Part shown: in pieces, positions 1 through 11,546 of the stretch
How positions within the stretch are numbered: position 1 is the stretch's first letter
Layout of the letters: each line of letters begins with the position of its first letter
Assembly: GCA_019009955.1 (NCBI GenBank)
Contig: CM032228.1
Coordinates: 252,001,001 to 252,065,000, forward strand
DNA length: 64,000 bases
Direction of reading: 5' to 3'
From: Riptortus pedestris
Lineage: Eukaryota > Arthropoda > Insecta > Hemiptera > Alydidae
The notes under the pieces: model-generated
The model's database searches: none
What the model saw: the letters and a program-made list of their open reading frames with translations, nothing else
What the model was told of the DNA's origin: nothing
Translations under genes and position numbers: made by a program

Positions 1-75
1 TGTACAATAAGATTTGTTCTTTGACAGTTTTCGATGCGACTTATAATAACGAAGATATTTCAATGTTACAGAATT
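1..75 (-). repeat. Degraded HINE-like body fragment
   Basis: Matches the internal block of the HINE-like family (GCAATAAGATTG..., ...AACGGAGATATTTC) in reverse orientation. It is cut by the window edge and has no terminus. Bases 76-126 show nothing recognisable. Confidence 0.6.
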
Positions 76-126
76 TGCCACCATAACTAAGACCCCATAC
101 CTACTCTTGTCACATTAACAATATTA

Positions 127-680
127 AAAAGTCCGTCACGCAGGGGCTGCGTAAAGTCAGCAGATTTCCCACGGGAAGTTTTATAATAGAGAAATTTCAC
201 GAGAGCCAAAAGTTACGGAAACGGCCGAACTAGCTTTAGGCGGGAAACTGACTTTCGTCTGTTAGGTACCCGCCCACATTTAATACAAATGAAAATATCT
301 CGGTTAATATTCAAGATAGAGAATAAATGTATATTACAATATTCTTAGTAAATTTAATTTGCAATAAGATTGATTCTATACAATTTTTTGATTCGACGTA
401 TAGTAACGGAGCTATTTCGAATTTTCGGAAACCCTCCCACTGGTCTGATTTCAGCCATTAACGAACCTGATCTGTCTTTTTTTTTTTACATAAAACGACT
501 AAATATCAAGTTTGGAAACGATTAAACAATAATTGCGACTGCTAGAGCCGTAACAGACAAATATATAAACAGTTTTGACCGGACCTCATTTTCCTAGGTA
601 GATTGATTTGAAGAAAAATTTCGAAAATCCTGTCATGAGTACAACCTCAATAGCTGATTTCCCTTAAGGCAAATCTGCTA
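127..680 (-). mobile_element. HINE-like element, S form, near complete
   Basis: Begins GTCCGTCACGCAGGGGCTGCG at about 131 and ends AAATCTGCTA. Its (AT)n core has shrunk to about ATATATA (561-567), so a long core is not needed to recognise the family. No protein is encoded. Confidence 0.8.
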
Positions 681-798
681 ATAACCTGCTAAATCACGAA
701 CCCCTGATTTCTAATCTTATTTACTAAATCCTTTATTATGCGGAATACATGCAAATTCGTTCTTTGATAACGTCCTCAATTAAGAATTCTTGTATTCT

Positions 799-882
799 AT
801 ATCGATGGTATTGTGCACACATGTGGTAAGTGCTACTACAAAAACGTGCACTTACCACATGTGTGCACAATACCATCGATAT
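799..882. repeat. Perfect 35-bp inverted repeat (hairpin)
   Basis: Arm 799-833 is the exact reverse complement of arm 848-882, with a 14-nt loop (834-847). The match stops sharply on both sides. The arms are not part of either dominant repeat family. A perfect 35-bp stem is recent or actively maintained. If transcribed it would give a fully paired RNA hairpin of 84 nt. Confidence 0.95.
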
Positions 883-902
883 GAGTACTTGGGATATGTG
901 CT

Positions 903-930
903 TAGAGTACGCAGCCCCTGCGTGACGGAC
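903..930 (+). repeat. Solo HINE-like 3' end
   Basis: Contains TACGCAGCCCCTGCGTGACGGAC followed by TTTT: the 3' hairpin and terminus without an attached body. It starts 20 bp after the perfect hairpin. Confidence 0.75.
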
Positions 931-1048
931 TTTTATGCAAATTGTTCTCGTAATTCCTAATTCATTGAGATGACCTTTTGTGAATACATTTTTACGACAT
1001 ACCTATTCGCCCAAGTGATTTCTAAATCAGGCGCAGGGTTTAATAAAT

Positions 1049-1200
1049 TCCGTCACGCAGGGGCTGCGTAAACTAAGCAGATTTCCCACGTGCTGGTATG
1101 ACATACTACTGATTTCATCTCACCAAATATTCCCTATTTCTAAATGAAAATCCGATAAGCGCATGTCTAACTGAAGACTGAAAGAAAGCATGTATAACTC
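1049..1200 (-). mobile_element. HINE-like P-type 3' end
   Basis: Terminal hairpin CACGCAGGGGCTGCG and subterminal AGCAGATTTCCC are intact. The following body (GGTATGACATACTACTGATTTCATCTCACC...) differs from S, M and L but recurs at 26.4, 31.9 and 61.5 kb. Confidence 0.7.
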
Positions 1201-1208
1201 ACTTATAT

Positions 1209-2305
1209 ATAAAATTGTAACCTCTGTCTGAACATTGATTTTTTTCTCGAAATGTCACGATAACTTTTCGTTTCACATGTCATAGACACCATAACTGCAT
1301 TTTGTTTCTTTGGTGTCTGTTTGTTTGTTTGTTACCTTTTCACACATAAACGGCTGAACTGAATTTTATGAAACTTGGTATGTATATTACAACTAACCCA
1401 ACTTAGACTTTATGCTATGTTAAAATTCTCTGAGACAAACAGGAGTGGGGGTTGTAAGGGAGACCTGAATTTAAAAATAGCGGTATTTCGTTTTCTATTC
1501 GTTTTTCGGCAAATATGAACATAACAAAAGTTGTTTATTTTGTTATTTAGAGTAACTTTTGTTATATACACTTTTGTCGTATAACGTATTATAAAAGAGA
1601 TATACGCAAAAACCTATAGCGGAAGTGACCAATTTTATTTAGCACAAACGACTCGACCGAACTAAATAAAACTCGGTATGTATATTATCACTAACTCATT
1701 CATTATAATAAGCCATACTAACAGTTCTAGTTACGGGCAGGAGTGGGGGTTTTAAGGGAGGCCTGACTTTAAAAATAGCGGTATTTCGTTTTCTATTAGT
1801 TTTTCGGCAAATATGAACATAACAAAAGTTGTTAATTTTGTTATTTAGAGTAACTTTGGTCATATTCATTTTTGTCTTTTAACAAAGTATAAACGAGATA
1901 TACACTATAAACTAAAGCGGGAGTCAACGATTTCATTGAACGCTAACGAGTAAACCGAACTTACAAAAACTCAGTATGTCAATTAGGATTAATTCTTCCA
2001 TGATTATAAGCTATATTAAAATTTTTAGGTTAGAACGGGAGTGGGGGTTATAAGGGAGGCCTGAAATAAAAATTAGCGATATTTCATTGTCTATTTGTCT
2101 ACGGGAAATAGGACAATGTGGAGGACAGTGAAGACTTACATAAAAAATTGATTTTATTATTAACAAATGCCTAGAACGGGAATTAACCCTAAACACTGGG
2201 ACGGGTAAATGTCAAAATATTGTGCAAATTAAAGCCTTGCCAAAAATATACCATCACCATTCAGCCTTAAATCAATTCCCGGGTCAAGCCGGGTATCTGA
2301 GCTAG
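1209..2305 (-). mobile_element. CTAG element, reverse
   Basis: Runs from AAATTGTAACCTCTGTCTG through a (GTTT)n tract to a CCGGG box (degenerate here: CCCGGGTCAAGCCGGG), TATCTGAG and CTAG. The anchor GTGGGGGTT(G/A)TAAGGGAG recurs at about 1444, 1743 and 2042, giving internal monomers of about 299 bp. No coding capacity. An (AT)n tract follows directly. Confidence 0.8.
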
Positions 2306-2992
<687 letters not shown>

Positions 2993-3159
2993 GGGACGGG
3001 TTATCTACAGGGTACCACATCATTATTTCATTTAATGACTTCGAAGTTAGACAATCACATATCTTGGGAGTGATAACAGCTTATTGGTATTACCACCTGA
3101 GGTAATACCACTGAAGTAACACCACAGGAGTGGTCTACTGAAGCTTGACAATTAAAAAA

Positions 3160-3555
3160 TACAAATTTGTCCTTTAATGTTTATGATAGAGAAAATACGT
3201 ATCTAAAGAAATTTATAAATAATTCAATTTCAAATTAGCTTAGTTCGGTACAAATTTTCGATACGACGTATAAGAACGGAGATATTTCAAATTTACGAAT
3301 TACCCCCCCCCCTCTTCTAAACATTCTCTCACCTCCGCCCAATTTCATCCATTAACCAACTTGATATTTGGCACTCAGTTTGGTAACGATGATACAAAAT
3401 ATGCGTGGAGATATAAGCGGTGGAGACAAGTATATCTATAATTTTCAACATATCTCATCTTCTGGATAGAATCGATGGACAATGGAAGACGTTTTTCGAT
3501 AATCCCGTCATGAGTAGAACCTGAATAGTTGATTTCCCTCAAGGAAAATCTGTTG
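3160..3555 (-). repeat. Old HINE-like body relic
   Basis: Retains the order of family blocks (GATACGACGTATAAGAACGG, C-run, TTTGGTAACGAT, ATCGATGGACA, GATTTCCCTCAAGGAAAATC) but is strongly diverged and lacks the 3' hairpin and the (AT)n core. Confidence 0.6.
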
Positions 3556-3728
3556 GCCAAACTCCTAGTGGTGGGTTCGATTTCCATTTAGGGAAATCTG
3601 CTAAAATTGATTACTACCGTATCCATTACATAACTCATTATGGTGATATATTATAGTAGATTAAAGAGACAATAGCGATCGCAATTTTGGTTTGATTGTT
3701 CTCAAACTCTATATTTAAACATTTTACA

Positions 3729-3820
3729 CGGGGCCCAGGTTAGCCATGCGAGCTAAAGCGTTGACCTTTATCTCACACGGCAAACCTAGAGTGGCGAGTT
3801 CGATTGTCGCCTTGGCAAAG
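3729..3820 (+). repeat. tRNA-derived SINE-like remnant
   Basis: GGTTAGCCATGCGAGCTAAAG resembles a D arm/A box. About 45 bases on, GGCGAGTTCGATTGTCGCC resembles a T arm/B box. The arms are too diverged for a functional tRNA and no acceptor stem closes. SINE head is an inference. Confidence 0.4.
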
Positions 3821-4009
3821 GAAATTATTTAGTGACGAAATTCATTAAATAAAAGAAAAGGGTGGAACCTGTAGATAACCCGTCCCGATTAGCCTCATTT
3901 GCAAAAAGTGGACGTTAAAAAAAAAGATGTAATGAGACGAAGCGATGATAACTGGCCATACTGTCTCACCATAACAAACCGGATATTCTCATTATTAACA
4001 AATCAATAA

Positions 4010-4265
4010 GACTGCTGATATTATTGGCATTGCAGTACCTAATGATGAGAATATTCGAAAACCCTATCACGAAATATTAAGAAAATATCAAGAATTGGGT
4101 ATCGAGCTCAATGAAGTATACAATCTGAAATCTGCCATAGTTACGCCTATTATAGTAAGTTCAAATTAAAATTTAAATCTGCCAACAACAATTATAAAAG
4201 AAGCACAGCAAGGGGTACTTCTTGATACTGCCAGAAGCGTGCGTAAAATTTTAAATTCCCCTTAA
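4010..4265 (+). pseudogene. Non-LTR retroelement ORF, C-terminal remnant
   Basis: Reads IGIAVPNDENIRKPYHEILR and then ELGIELNEVYNLKSAIVTP. This resembles the conserved region after the reverse transcriptase in many animal LINE polyproteins (the 'DIAVPGDSRI...' to '...LRRTL' tail). A deletion of about 40 nt relative to the copy at 34.1 kb creates an in-frame TAA after VSSN. The tail AAQQG/VLLDTAR equivalent continues in another frame to a stop at 4263. The segment after 4296 (CCGATATGGATTTTATTCC) is the shared 3' UTR. Confidence 0.65.
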
Positions 4266-5024
4266 CATGTCAGAATCATAAACTCCATATCGGTTGAATT
4301 TTCCCACCGATATGGATTTTATTCCAGTATTCACTGAGTATAAACCTCCCATAATAAACATTTTATGTAAAAATACAGATAACGATCGTTAATGTCTGAA
4401 ATCGGTCTCTTGGGAAGGGGGGGGGGATTCGAAATATCTCTAGTATTATATGTTGAATAGAAAAATTGTAGATAACCAATCTTATTGCAAATGTATGCAT
4501 GAATTTAAAGCGAAATATTTTGTTTCGATAAGAGATTTGGTTTTCATAGTTTTCCGCTTTCAGTAAATCCCCACTCTCACTCATGACGTATTAACTATAA
4601 ACTGTTACACAACGAGCCATTTCATTCCAAGGCTTTATTATGCATCTTGGTTTTCATAAACTGTAGCATTGTGAGATACATGCAAATATGTTGCCATCAA
4701 TAAAGATTTTTCGTTCTCTACTCAAAAGTATTGATTTCATTCAGTCAGCGCTAAAAATCGTATTTGTTATTGGCTGAAATCGGCCTCGGGAGAGTTGGGG
4801 TTTAGAGGAGGATTAGGAAATTAAAAATAACTCCCTTATTATGAGTCGGATCGTCAAATGCTATAGAACCAATCTTGTTGAACTATTGACGCTCTACAAT
4901 TGTTGTACAATGCATTATTCCGTAAATCAAGTATTAACTGAATTATTCGTACTGTAATGTGAACTACTTCTGTGAAAGCCCCCGCCCCCTTCTACTCATC
5001 AGTGATACCAAAACAAGAAAAAAA

Positions 5025-5694
5025 GTCCGTCACGCAGGGGCTGCGTAAACTAAGCAGATTTCCCACGTGAAGTTTTACAATAGAGAAATCCGCATACTGG
5101 TAACACAAGCCCACCATGAGTAAATAAAAACGGTAATAAGAAATCATTCAGTTAATTAAAATAAATTCCCAACTGAAACGGCTTCTGAATTGTAATAATA
5201 ATTTATATTTTAATAACTCAAATTTTAGTAGTACAAGAACTAAAGAAGGGGGGGGGCGGATGAACAGACCGTATTTGCATAAATCACACAATGTGACGAA
5301 GTTAAGGTAAGGTTAGAAACGACAGGTAAGGTTAAAAGAAGCTTCCACCTGAGCCGAGTGGTTACGAAAACGGCCGAACTAATCCGAACTATACCCGTCC
5401 ACAGACTTCATAAAAATGCAAATATCTCGGTTAATATTCAAGATAGAGAATTCATGTATATAACAATATTTATAGTGAAGTTAATTTTCAATAAGATTGG
5501 TTTTATACAATTTTTCGATCCGATGCATAATAACGGAGATATTTCGAATTTTTGAAAATCCCCCCTCTTAACCCCCCCTCCCACTGGTGCGATTTCAGCC
5601 GTTAACGAACTTGATCTTCCTTTTTACATAAAACTATTAAATCCAGAGTTTGGTGACGATTAAACAAAAATTGGGACTGCTAGAGCGTTTACAG

Positions 5695-5742
<48 letters not shown>

Positions 5743-5852
5743 GAACGGACCTCATTTTCGTCATCTCCTGGGTAGGATCGATGGACATTTGAAGATATTT
5801 TTCGAAAATCGCGTCATAAGTACGACCTCAATAGCTAAAAGATCTGCTAAAA
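5025..5852 (-). mobile_element. HINE-like element, L form
   Basis: Starts at GTCCGTCACGCAGGGGCTGCG and carries the L body (AACTGAAACGGCTTCTG, poly-G at 5248) and an (AT)n core at 5698-5738. Its 5' palindrome has decayed to AGCTAAAAGATCTGCT. The counterpart at 12987-13828 is allelic in position (pre-duplication insertion). Confidence 0.85.
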
Positions 5853-5890
5853 AATCTGCTTAGTCCACGCAGCTCCTGCGTGAAGGATTT
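5853..5890 (+). repeat. Solo HINE-like 3' end, back to back with the preceding copy
   Basis: AAATCTGCTTAGTCCACGCAG... is the opposite-strand 3' end placed directly against the decayed 5' end of 5025-5852. It is also present in unit 2 at 13832-13868. Confidence 0.7.
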
Positions 5891-6345
5891 ATATCATTAT
5901 TGAGTGAAAATATCAAAGAATGTGGTTTCTATGTGCCCTATCCGTTGATAAAATTAATTTAAACTAAATATTCTTGCCAAATAAAGAAGCCGTGGCTGAA
6001 GGAAAGTAATTAGAATTTGAGAGTAGATCTGAAATTAATTATATTTAATTACCCTGCGGCTGTGATGAGAAACAATTTAAAACGGCGGGCTTTAATATTT
6101 CATTAAAGGGTCCAAAATAATGAGATTCTCAAAAGCATTATAAATAAAATTAAATATAGACGAAATTAATCCAGCTAAGAGGTTTGTAGGTGTAGGGGTT
6201 GTTTGGGGGAGGGGGTGCATTAGTAAATTACTTAGTCTGCGGCTAATTTTATTTGGGTTGTCTTAGCCATCTCATCCCTTGGGACAAGGTCCTCAGCATC
6301 CTGGCGGGGTATACCTGCAATCAAACCTTACAGGATTAGGATAAA
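5891..6345. other. Unassigned low-copy sequence shared by both duplication units
   Basis: Same as about 13869-14327. No ORF, RNA or repeat family recognised. Confidence 0.6.
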
Positions 6346-6898
6346 TCCGTCACGCAGGGCCTACGGAAGCAGATTTCCCGCGTGAAGTTTTACAATAGAG
6401 AAACCTGACTACTGCCAACACCACCGTTAGTCAATACAAACGGTAATGAGAAATCTTTCACTTAATTTTAATAAGCTCCCAACTGAAACGGCTTCTGAAT
6501 TGTAAACAAAGAGGTCTGCCAACCACTCAGAGCTGAACATATAGATAGGCATAATCTTCACCAGAAATATAAACAATTACTGATATATATCTGAATATAA
6601 CACATTAACATTATTGCAAACTATTTACTATATCTAGTACTGCAATTTATAATGAATCAGAATAATTTATATTTTTATTTATTTATTTAAATAACTCAAA
6701 TTTTAGTAGTCCAAGAACTAAAGAAGGGGAGTGGGTGAACAGAACGTATTGACACATATATCACGAAGTAAATGGTTACATGAGTCTAAACCAATTTCAT
6801 GAGAGCCGAACAGTTACGGAAACGGCCGAACTAATCCGGAATCTTTCGACGAGAACCGTCTATAGCCAATCCTATCTCGCCCGTTATCCACACAAATA
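6346..6898 (-). mobile_element. HINE-like L element, truncated
   Basis: The 3' end is degenerate (TCCGTCACGCAGGGCCTACGG) and the L body runs to AACTAATCCGGAATC. The (AT)n core and 5' end are missing. Counterpart 14328-14880. Confidence 0.75.
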
Positions 6899-6928
6899 AA
6901 AATGCAGCCCCTGCTTGACAGAAGTTTT

Positions 6929-7031
6929 AGCAGATTTCCCTTAAGGTCGTACTCATGACGCGAGTTTCGAAAAATTTCTTCAAATGTCCATCGATCCTAC
7001 CCAGGAGATGACGAAAATGACCTCCATTCAA

Positions 7032-7099
<68 letters not shown>

Positions 7100-7584
7100 C
7101 TGTTAACGCTCTAGCGGTCGCAATTTTTGTTTGATCGTTATTAAACTCGGAATTTAATCGTTTTATGTAAAAAGGAAGATCAAGTTCGTTAATGGCTGAA
7201 ATCGGACCAGAGGGAGGGGGGGGTTTAGAGGAGGGATGTTCGGAAAATTCAAAATATCTCCGTTATTATGCGTCGGATCGAAAAATTGTATAGAATCAAT
7301 CTTATTGCAAATTAAATTTACTATAAATATTGTTCTATACATTTATTCTGTATCTTGAATATTAACCGAGATATTTGCATTTGTATTCTGCATTGGTCGG
7401 CAGGAGTGAGCTGTTTGGCACTTTCCGAAGAGAGCTCTGGCGGCCGTTTTCATAACTATTCGTCCCTCGTGTATAAGTTTAGTGATCCCTTACTACTTAC
7501 TACACTTGTTATTGGGCAGATTTCTCTATTGTAAAACTTCACGTGGGAAATCTGCTTAGTTTACGCAGCCCCTGCGTGACGGAC
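6929..7584 (+). mobile_element. HINE-like element, M form, private to unit 1
   Basis: Runs AGCAGATTTCCC...(AT)n 7039-7094...GGGAAATCTGCTTAG, hairpin, GACGGAC. Unit 2 keeps the uninterrupted site (GACAGAAGTTTTTTCAGTTC at about 15549-15568), so the insertion went into a T run without a target-site duplication beyond T. The second half of the 5' palindrome is lost. Confidence 0.88.
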
Positions 7585-7590
7585 TTTTTT

Positions 7591-8040
7591 CAGTTCTCAG
7601 ACTTCGGTTAAACCCCACTCAAAGGGCAAATATAGAACAGGATGTTGTGATCATTGAGCTATAGGGGAATTTGATAGGAGGTGGCCCATATAGAAAATCA
7701 ATTGCAGTTTTTATCCAGTGTCTAAGACGTGTGTCGTAGACAAGAGGAAGGCAATGTGTAAGAACCAAGTCACAAGTAGCAATACATGACCAACTCGTAA
7801 GTAACATTGAGATTTACTGTGCTCCCCAAGTTCATGGCGGCTTCTGAGGCCGGAATTCTCAGGAGTGCAGCTAATCTCCTGAGATGGCCTAACTATCTCC
7901 GGAGTATATCAGCATTAAAACCTGATTAGCAACTTATACTAACTTACTCAGCTCCATAAGTCTTTACTCGCGACTTCTTCCCGCAATTTATCCAAGATGG
8001 CTAAGCCCAAATAAATCTCCGCCATATGTGATCATCTCGC
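7591..8040. other. Unassigned low-copy sequence
   Basis: Shared with unit 2 (15564-15700 and 16442-16744). No gene recognised. Near 7731-7743 it is the pre-insertion site of the HINE-like element at 15709-16437. Confidence 0.6.
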
Positions 8041-8416
8041 CATGCAATTTCTTTTAACATAAAACGTTTAATAAGTTTGTTATCGATCAAACAAAAATTG
8101 CGACCTCTAGAGTGTTAATACATAAATATATATATGCCAATTTATATCATGTCATATTATATATGTCAATATATCAATTTTGAACGGACCTCTTTTTCGT
8201 CGTCTCCTAAATTAGATCAATGGGCATTTGAAGAAAAACTTCGAATATCATGTCATGATTACGAACTCAATAGCTCATTTCCCTTAAGGGAAATCTGCCA
8301 AAAAAGGGGTTCACTAAAGCTGAAAATTAAAAAAAAATCATATATGTCGGTTAATATTCAAGATGGACGAAATGTGTACAGAAAAACATTAAATTTACTA
8401 CAATACTTGGTATATA

Positions 8417-9357
8417 CGTGGGTGAATCAAATATAAACGAGACTTTTTTTTTTTTTAATTTATTTTAATTTTAAACGCAAAAAATAATATAGCTTATTTT
8501 TCTACATAATCCCCTGACTTGGAAACACATTTTTCCCAGAGGATATGTAGCTTTCCAATTCCTTCCATGTAGAAAGATGCAGGTCGTGTCTGCAGCCAAT
8601 TGCGCAATAGGCTTCAACCTCACCATCACAGTCGAATCTTTGGCCTCCTACAGCTTCCTTGAGAGGGCCAAACACATGAAAGTCACAGGGTGACAGGTCT
8701 GGACTGTAAGGAGGGTGTTCCATTGTCTCCCAGACCCGTTGCTCCAATTTTTTCCTAGTCATGGCTGCTGTATGGGGGCGAGCATTGTCATGGAGAAGAA
8801 CAACTTCTCTGATCGGTACGTCTCGTCTTTTGCGGCGATATGCAAGTCGGACGTCACTGAAAATGTCGTAGTAGTAAGCTGCATTAATTATCCTGCGCTC
8901 ATGCAAAAAATTGAGGTACAGCAAACCACGCTGGTCAAAAAAAACGGTAGCCAAAACCTTGCTTGCTGACAATCGTGACTTGGCTTTCACTGGTCCAGGT
9001 TCTCCTTGTTTTCTCCACTCCATACTCGCTTGTTTAGACTCTGGGGTGTAGTGGTGCACCCAAGTTCTGGCTCGCGAAAGTGTCTTTTCCCCGAACTGTG
9101 CAGTCAATCTCCTCAAGATTTCGGCCGGTTTTACGCCTTCTGCGGCGAGATACTTAATTACGACACGTTGCGCAGTCGACGGGGGTACCTCTTCCTCCAA
9201 CATCGTCACGGTGGACAACGAGACGATCGAGGTGGCGAGATCACGTGCTTCCCCTACTCCTGACTAACCTACCCAACAACAAAAAAGGCGGGAACGTTCT
9301 CCCACCACTACTGTGCCCGAAAGACGAAAAGTCTCGTTTATATTTGATTCACCCTAG
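8417..9357 (-). mobile_element. mariner-family transposon, internally deleted, 941 bp
   Basis: Inverted termini GGGTGAATCAAATATAAACG at both ends (outermost 2-3 bases differ) are flanked by TA at 8415-8416 and 9358-9359. The homologous empty site in unit 2 (TA at 17163-17164) has one TA, which gives exact boundaries. Mariners are usually about 1.3 kb. The shortfall matches the missing middle of the transposase. Confidence 0.95.
8502..9203 (-). pseudogene. mariner transposase, internally deleted and frameshifted
   Basis: First ATG at 9203 (MLEEEVPPSTAQRVV). The N-terminal helix-turn-helix GEKTLSRAR runs straight into TWVHHYTPESK, so the linker and the first catalytic aspartate (normally in DETWVHH) are gone, about 110 residues. 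The second and third acidic motifs remain: HDNARPH and YSPDLSPCDFHVF, with 34 residues between the two aspartates (D34D, mariner subclass). After EVEAYCA (about 8605) the open frame no longer reads like mariner. The expected C-terminal residues (WEKC...GDYVEK) appear in another frame, so there is also a 1-nt-class frameshift. It cannot make active transposase. Confidence 0.93.
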
Positions 9358-9640
9358 TACAAATTGTCGATACGACTAATGAAATAAGATAAAAATGACC
9401 TTTATCTAAAAAATATTAATATCTCGGCTAATAAACAAGATAGAGAAAAACGTACACAATAACATTTATCGAGCATTACATGTGCAATAAAATTGGTCTA
9501 TAATGTTTTTCGATCCGACGCATAATAAATGATATATTTCGAATTTCCACTGGTCCGTTTACTGTTGATCTTTCCTTTTACATAAAACGGCTAAATATCC
9601 AGTTTGGTAACGATCTAACAAAAATTCACAAATATATATA

Positions 9641-10150
9641 TAAAATTGTAACCTCTGTCTGTACATTGATTTTTTTCGCGAAATTTCACGATAACTTTCC
9701 GTTTCACATGTCATAGACACCATAACTGCATTTGGTTTCTTTCGTGTATGTTTGTTTGTTTGTTTGTTACCTTTTCACGCATAAATGGCTGAACCGAATT
9801 TTATGAAACTTGGTATGTATATTACTACTAACCCAACTTAGACTTTAGGCTATATTAATTTTCTCTGAGACGAACAGGAGTGGGGGTTATAAGGGAAGCC
9901 TGAAATTAAAAATAGCGATATTTGGTTTTCTATTGGTTTTTCACCAAATATGCTCATAACAAAAGTTGTTTATTTTGATATTTAGAGTAACTTTTGTTAT
10001 ATACACTTTTGTCGTATATCGAAGTTTAAATGCGTTATACGCTAAAAATTATAGCGGGAGTCAACAATATTATTTGCCAAAAAAGACTCAACCGAACTAA
10101 ATAAAACTCGGTATGTGTATTATCAGTGAGGCCTTCATTATAATAAACAG
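9641..10150 (-). mobile_element. CTAG element fragment in a HINE-like (AT)n core
   Basis: Begins AAATTGTAACCTCTGTCTGT after ATATATAT and stops near CATTATAATAAACAGG without reaching its CCGGG end. Unit 2 has only the short AT core here (about 17474-17481), so the insertion is private to unit 1. Confidence 0.75.
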
Positions 10151-10162
10151 GGTAACAGACAA

Positions 10163-10216
<54 letters not shown>

Positions 10217-10229
10217 ATATATATATATT
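10163..10229. repeat. (AT)n microsatellite
   Basis: About 65 bp of TA repeats joining the CTAG fragment to an unrelated insertion. Confidence 0.95.
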
Positions 10230-10660
10230 TGAATGAACCTCATTTGACATTAGGTTTGTGTTTGTTCTTTGTACGGACTGGCAGAGCTCTTATATTTACT
10301 TATTTTCTGTTACGGAGTTGTGTTTTATATTTGGTTATTTCTATTATTTTTTTTTCTTGTGTATTTTGAAGTAATATTATCTTCATTTTATATTTTTTTT
10401 TATTATTATTTTTATATTTCTTGTTTAAGTCTAGGTTAGGGCCTGTCCTAGATGTGTTAGGCGATCTTAGGCGAGTCACCCTAGCAGGGGGTAGGCTCAC
10501 AAATTTTGACCCATGTGGTCAATCTTAAGGGTGTAGCGAGCCCAAATGTATAGACGCTGCTTATATGTGTTATTTTGTTTATGGTTGTATTGTATTTGTT
10601 AATGGAGTATTTGATGAATTGTAATAAATTATCGCAAATAAAATATTTATTTATATAGGA
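10230..10660 (+). repeat. Probable LINE 3' UTR fragment
   Basis: Non-repeated sequence with GGTAGGCTCACAAATTTTGACC and GTAGCGAGCCCAAATG, two AATAAA-like signals and an A/T-rich tail (AAATAAAATATTTATTTATA). It is absent from unit 2. The layout suggests the 3' end of a non-LTR retroelement. No coding part is visible and family is unknown. Confidence 0.35.
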
Positions 10661-10846
10661 TCTTTGGGCATTGAAGAAACTTTTCGGAAATTGCTTAAAG
10701 AATAAGACCTCATTAGCATATTTTACTCTTAAGGGGCGTCTCCTAAAAAGTAAGAAGTGACATATTTATTGAATAAAATGTACGATTATTGAGTTAATTC
10801 GCTCCATAACGTTGAAATTATTTTTGACTGAAAAGAAGAAGAAAAA

Positions 10847-11395
10847 GTCCGTCACGCAGGGGCTGCGTAAACTAAGCAGATTTCCCACGTGAAGTTTTAC
10901 AATAGAGAAATCTGCCTAATAACAACTGTAGTAGTAAGAAACCTCTAAGCCTAAAACATTATTTAGGGCGTAATAACCCAGTAGTTTCTAGCCCCAAAAA
11001 ACAGTTAACCTAACCTCTAAACCTATTCACGAGGGACGAATAGTTATGGAAATGGCCACCAGAGCTCTCGGCGGAAAGTCCGAACATAGCCTACTGGCGA
11101 CCACACGCAGAATACAAATGCAAATATCTCGGTTAATATTCAAGATACAGAATAAATTTATATAACATTATTTATAGTAAATATAATTTGCAATAAGATT
11201 GGTTCTATACAATTTTACGATCCGATGCATAATAAAGGAGATATTTCGATTTTTTGAAAATCCCCCCTATAAACCCCCCTCCCACTGGTCCGATTTCAGC
11301 CGTTAACGAACTTGATCTTCCTTTTTACATGAAACGATTAAATACTGAGTTTGGTGACGATTAAACAAAAATTGCGACCGCTCGAGTGTTAACAG

Positions 11396-11456
<61 letters not shown>

Positions 11457-11546
11457 TATATAGTTTTGAGCGGACCTCATTATCGACATCTCGGGGGTAG
11501 GATCGACGGACATTTGAAGAGATTTTCCGTAAGGGAAATCTGCTAA
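10847..11546 (-). mobile_element. HINE-like element, M form, complete
   Basis: GTCC...GCTGCG hairpin, AGCAGATTTCCCACGTG, M box, (AT)n at 11400-11462, end TTTTCCGTAAGGGAAATCTGCT. This is the pre-insertion state for the CTAG element in the unit 2 counterpart (17711-18244). Confidence 0.9.

Larger units (their letters stand above)
2993..3886. mobile_element. Candidate DNA element with 19-bp terminal inverted repeats
   Basis: GGGACGGGTTATCTACAGG at 2993-3011 occurs as its exact reverse complement at 3868-3886. The interior contains a HINE-like relic (about 3160-3555) and a SINE-like piece (3729-3820). No transposase and no clear target duplication are seen. A further copy of the repeat with one mismatch lies at 58620-58637. 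The superfamily is not assigned. Confidence 0.45.
8042..9640 (-). repeat. Two diverged HINE-like pieces hosting a mariner
   Basis: 8042-8298 is a 5' half ending CCCTTAAGGGAAATCTGCC. 8330-8416 plus 9358-9640 is a second body piece that was split by the mariner. Unit 2 has the unsplit version at about 16745-17500. Confidence 0.7.

Noticed and set aside
3729..3820. Functional tRNA gene
   Set aside because: A and B box-like parts exist but no cloverleaf with acceptor stem can be closed; better explained as a SINE remnant.
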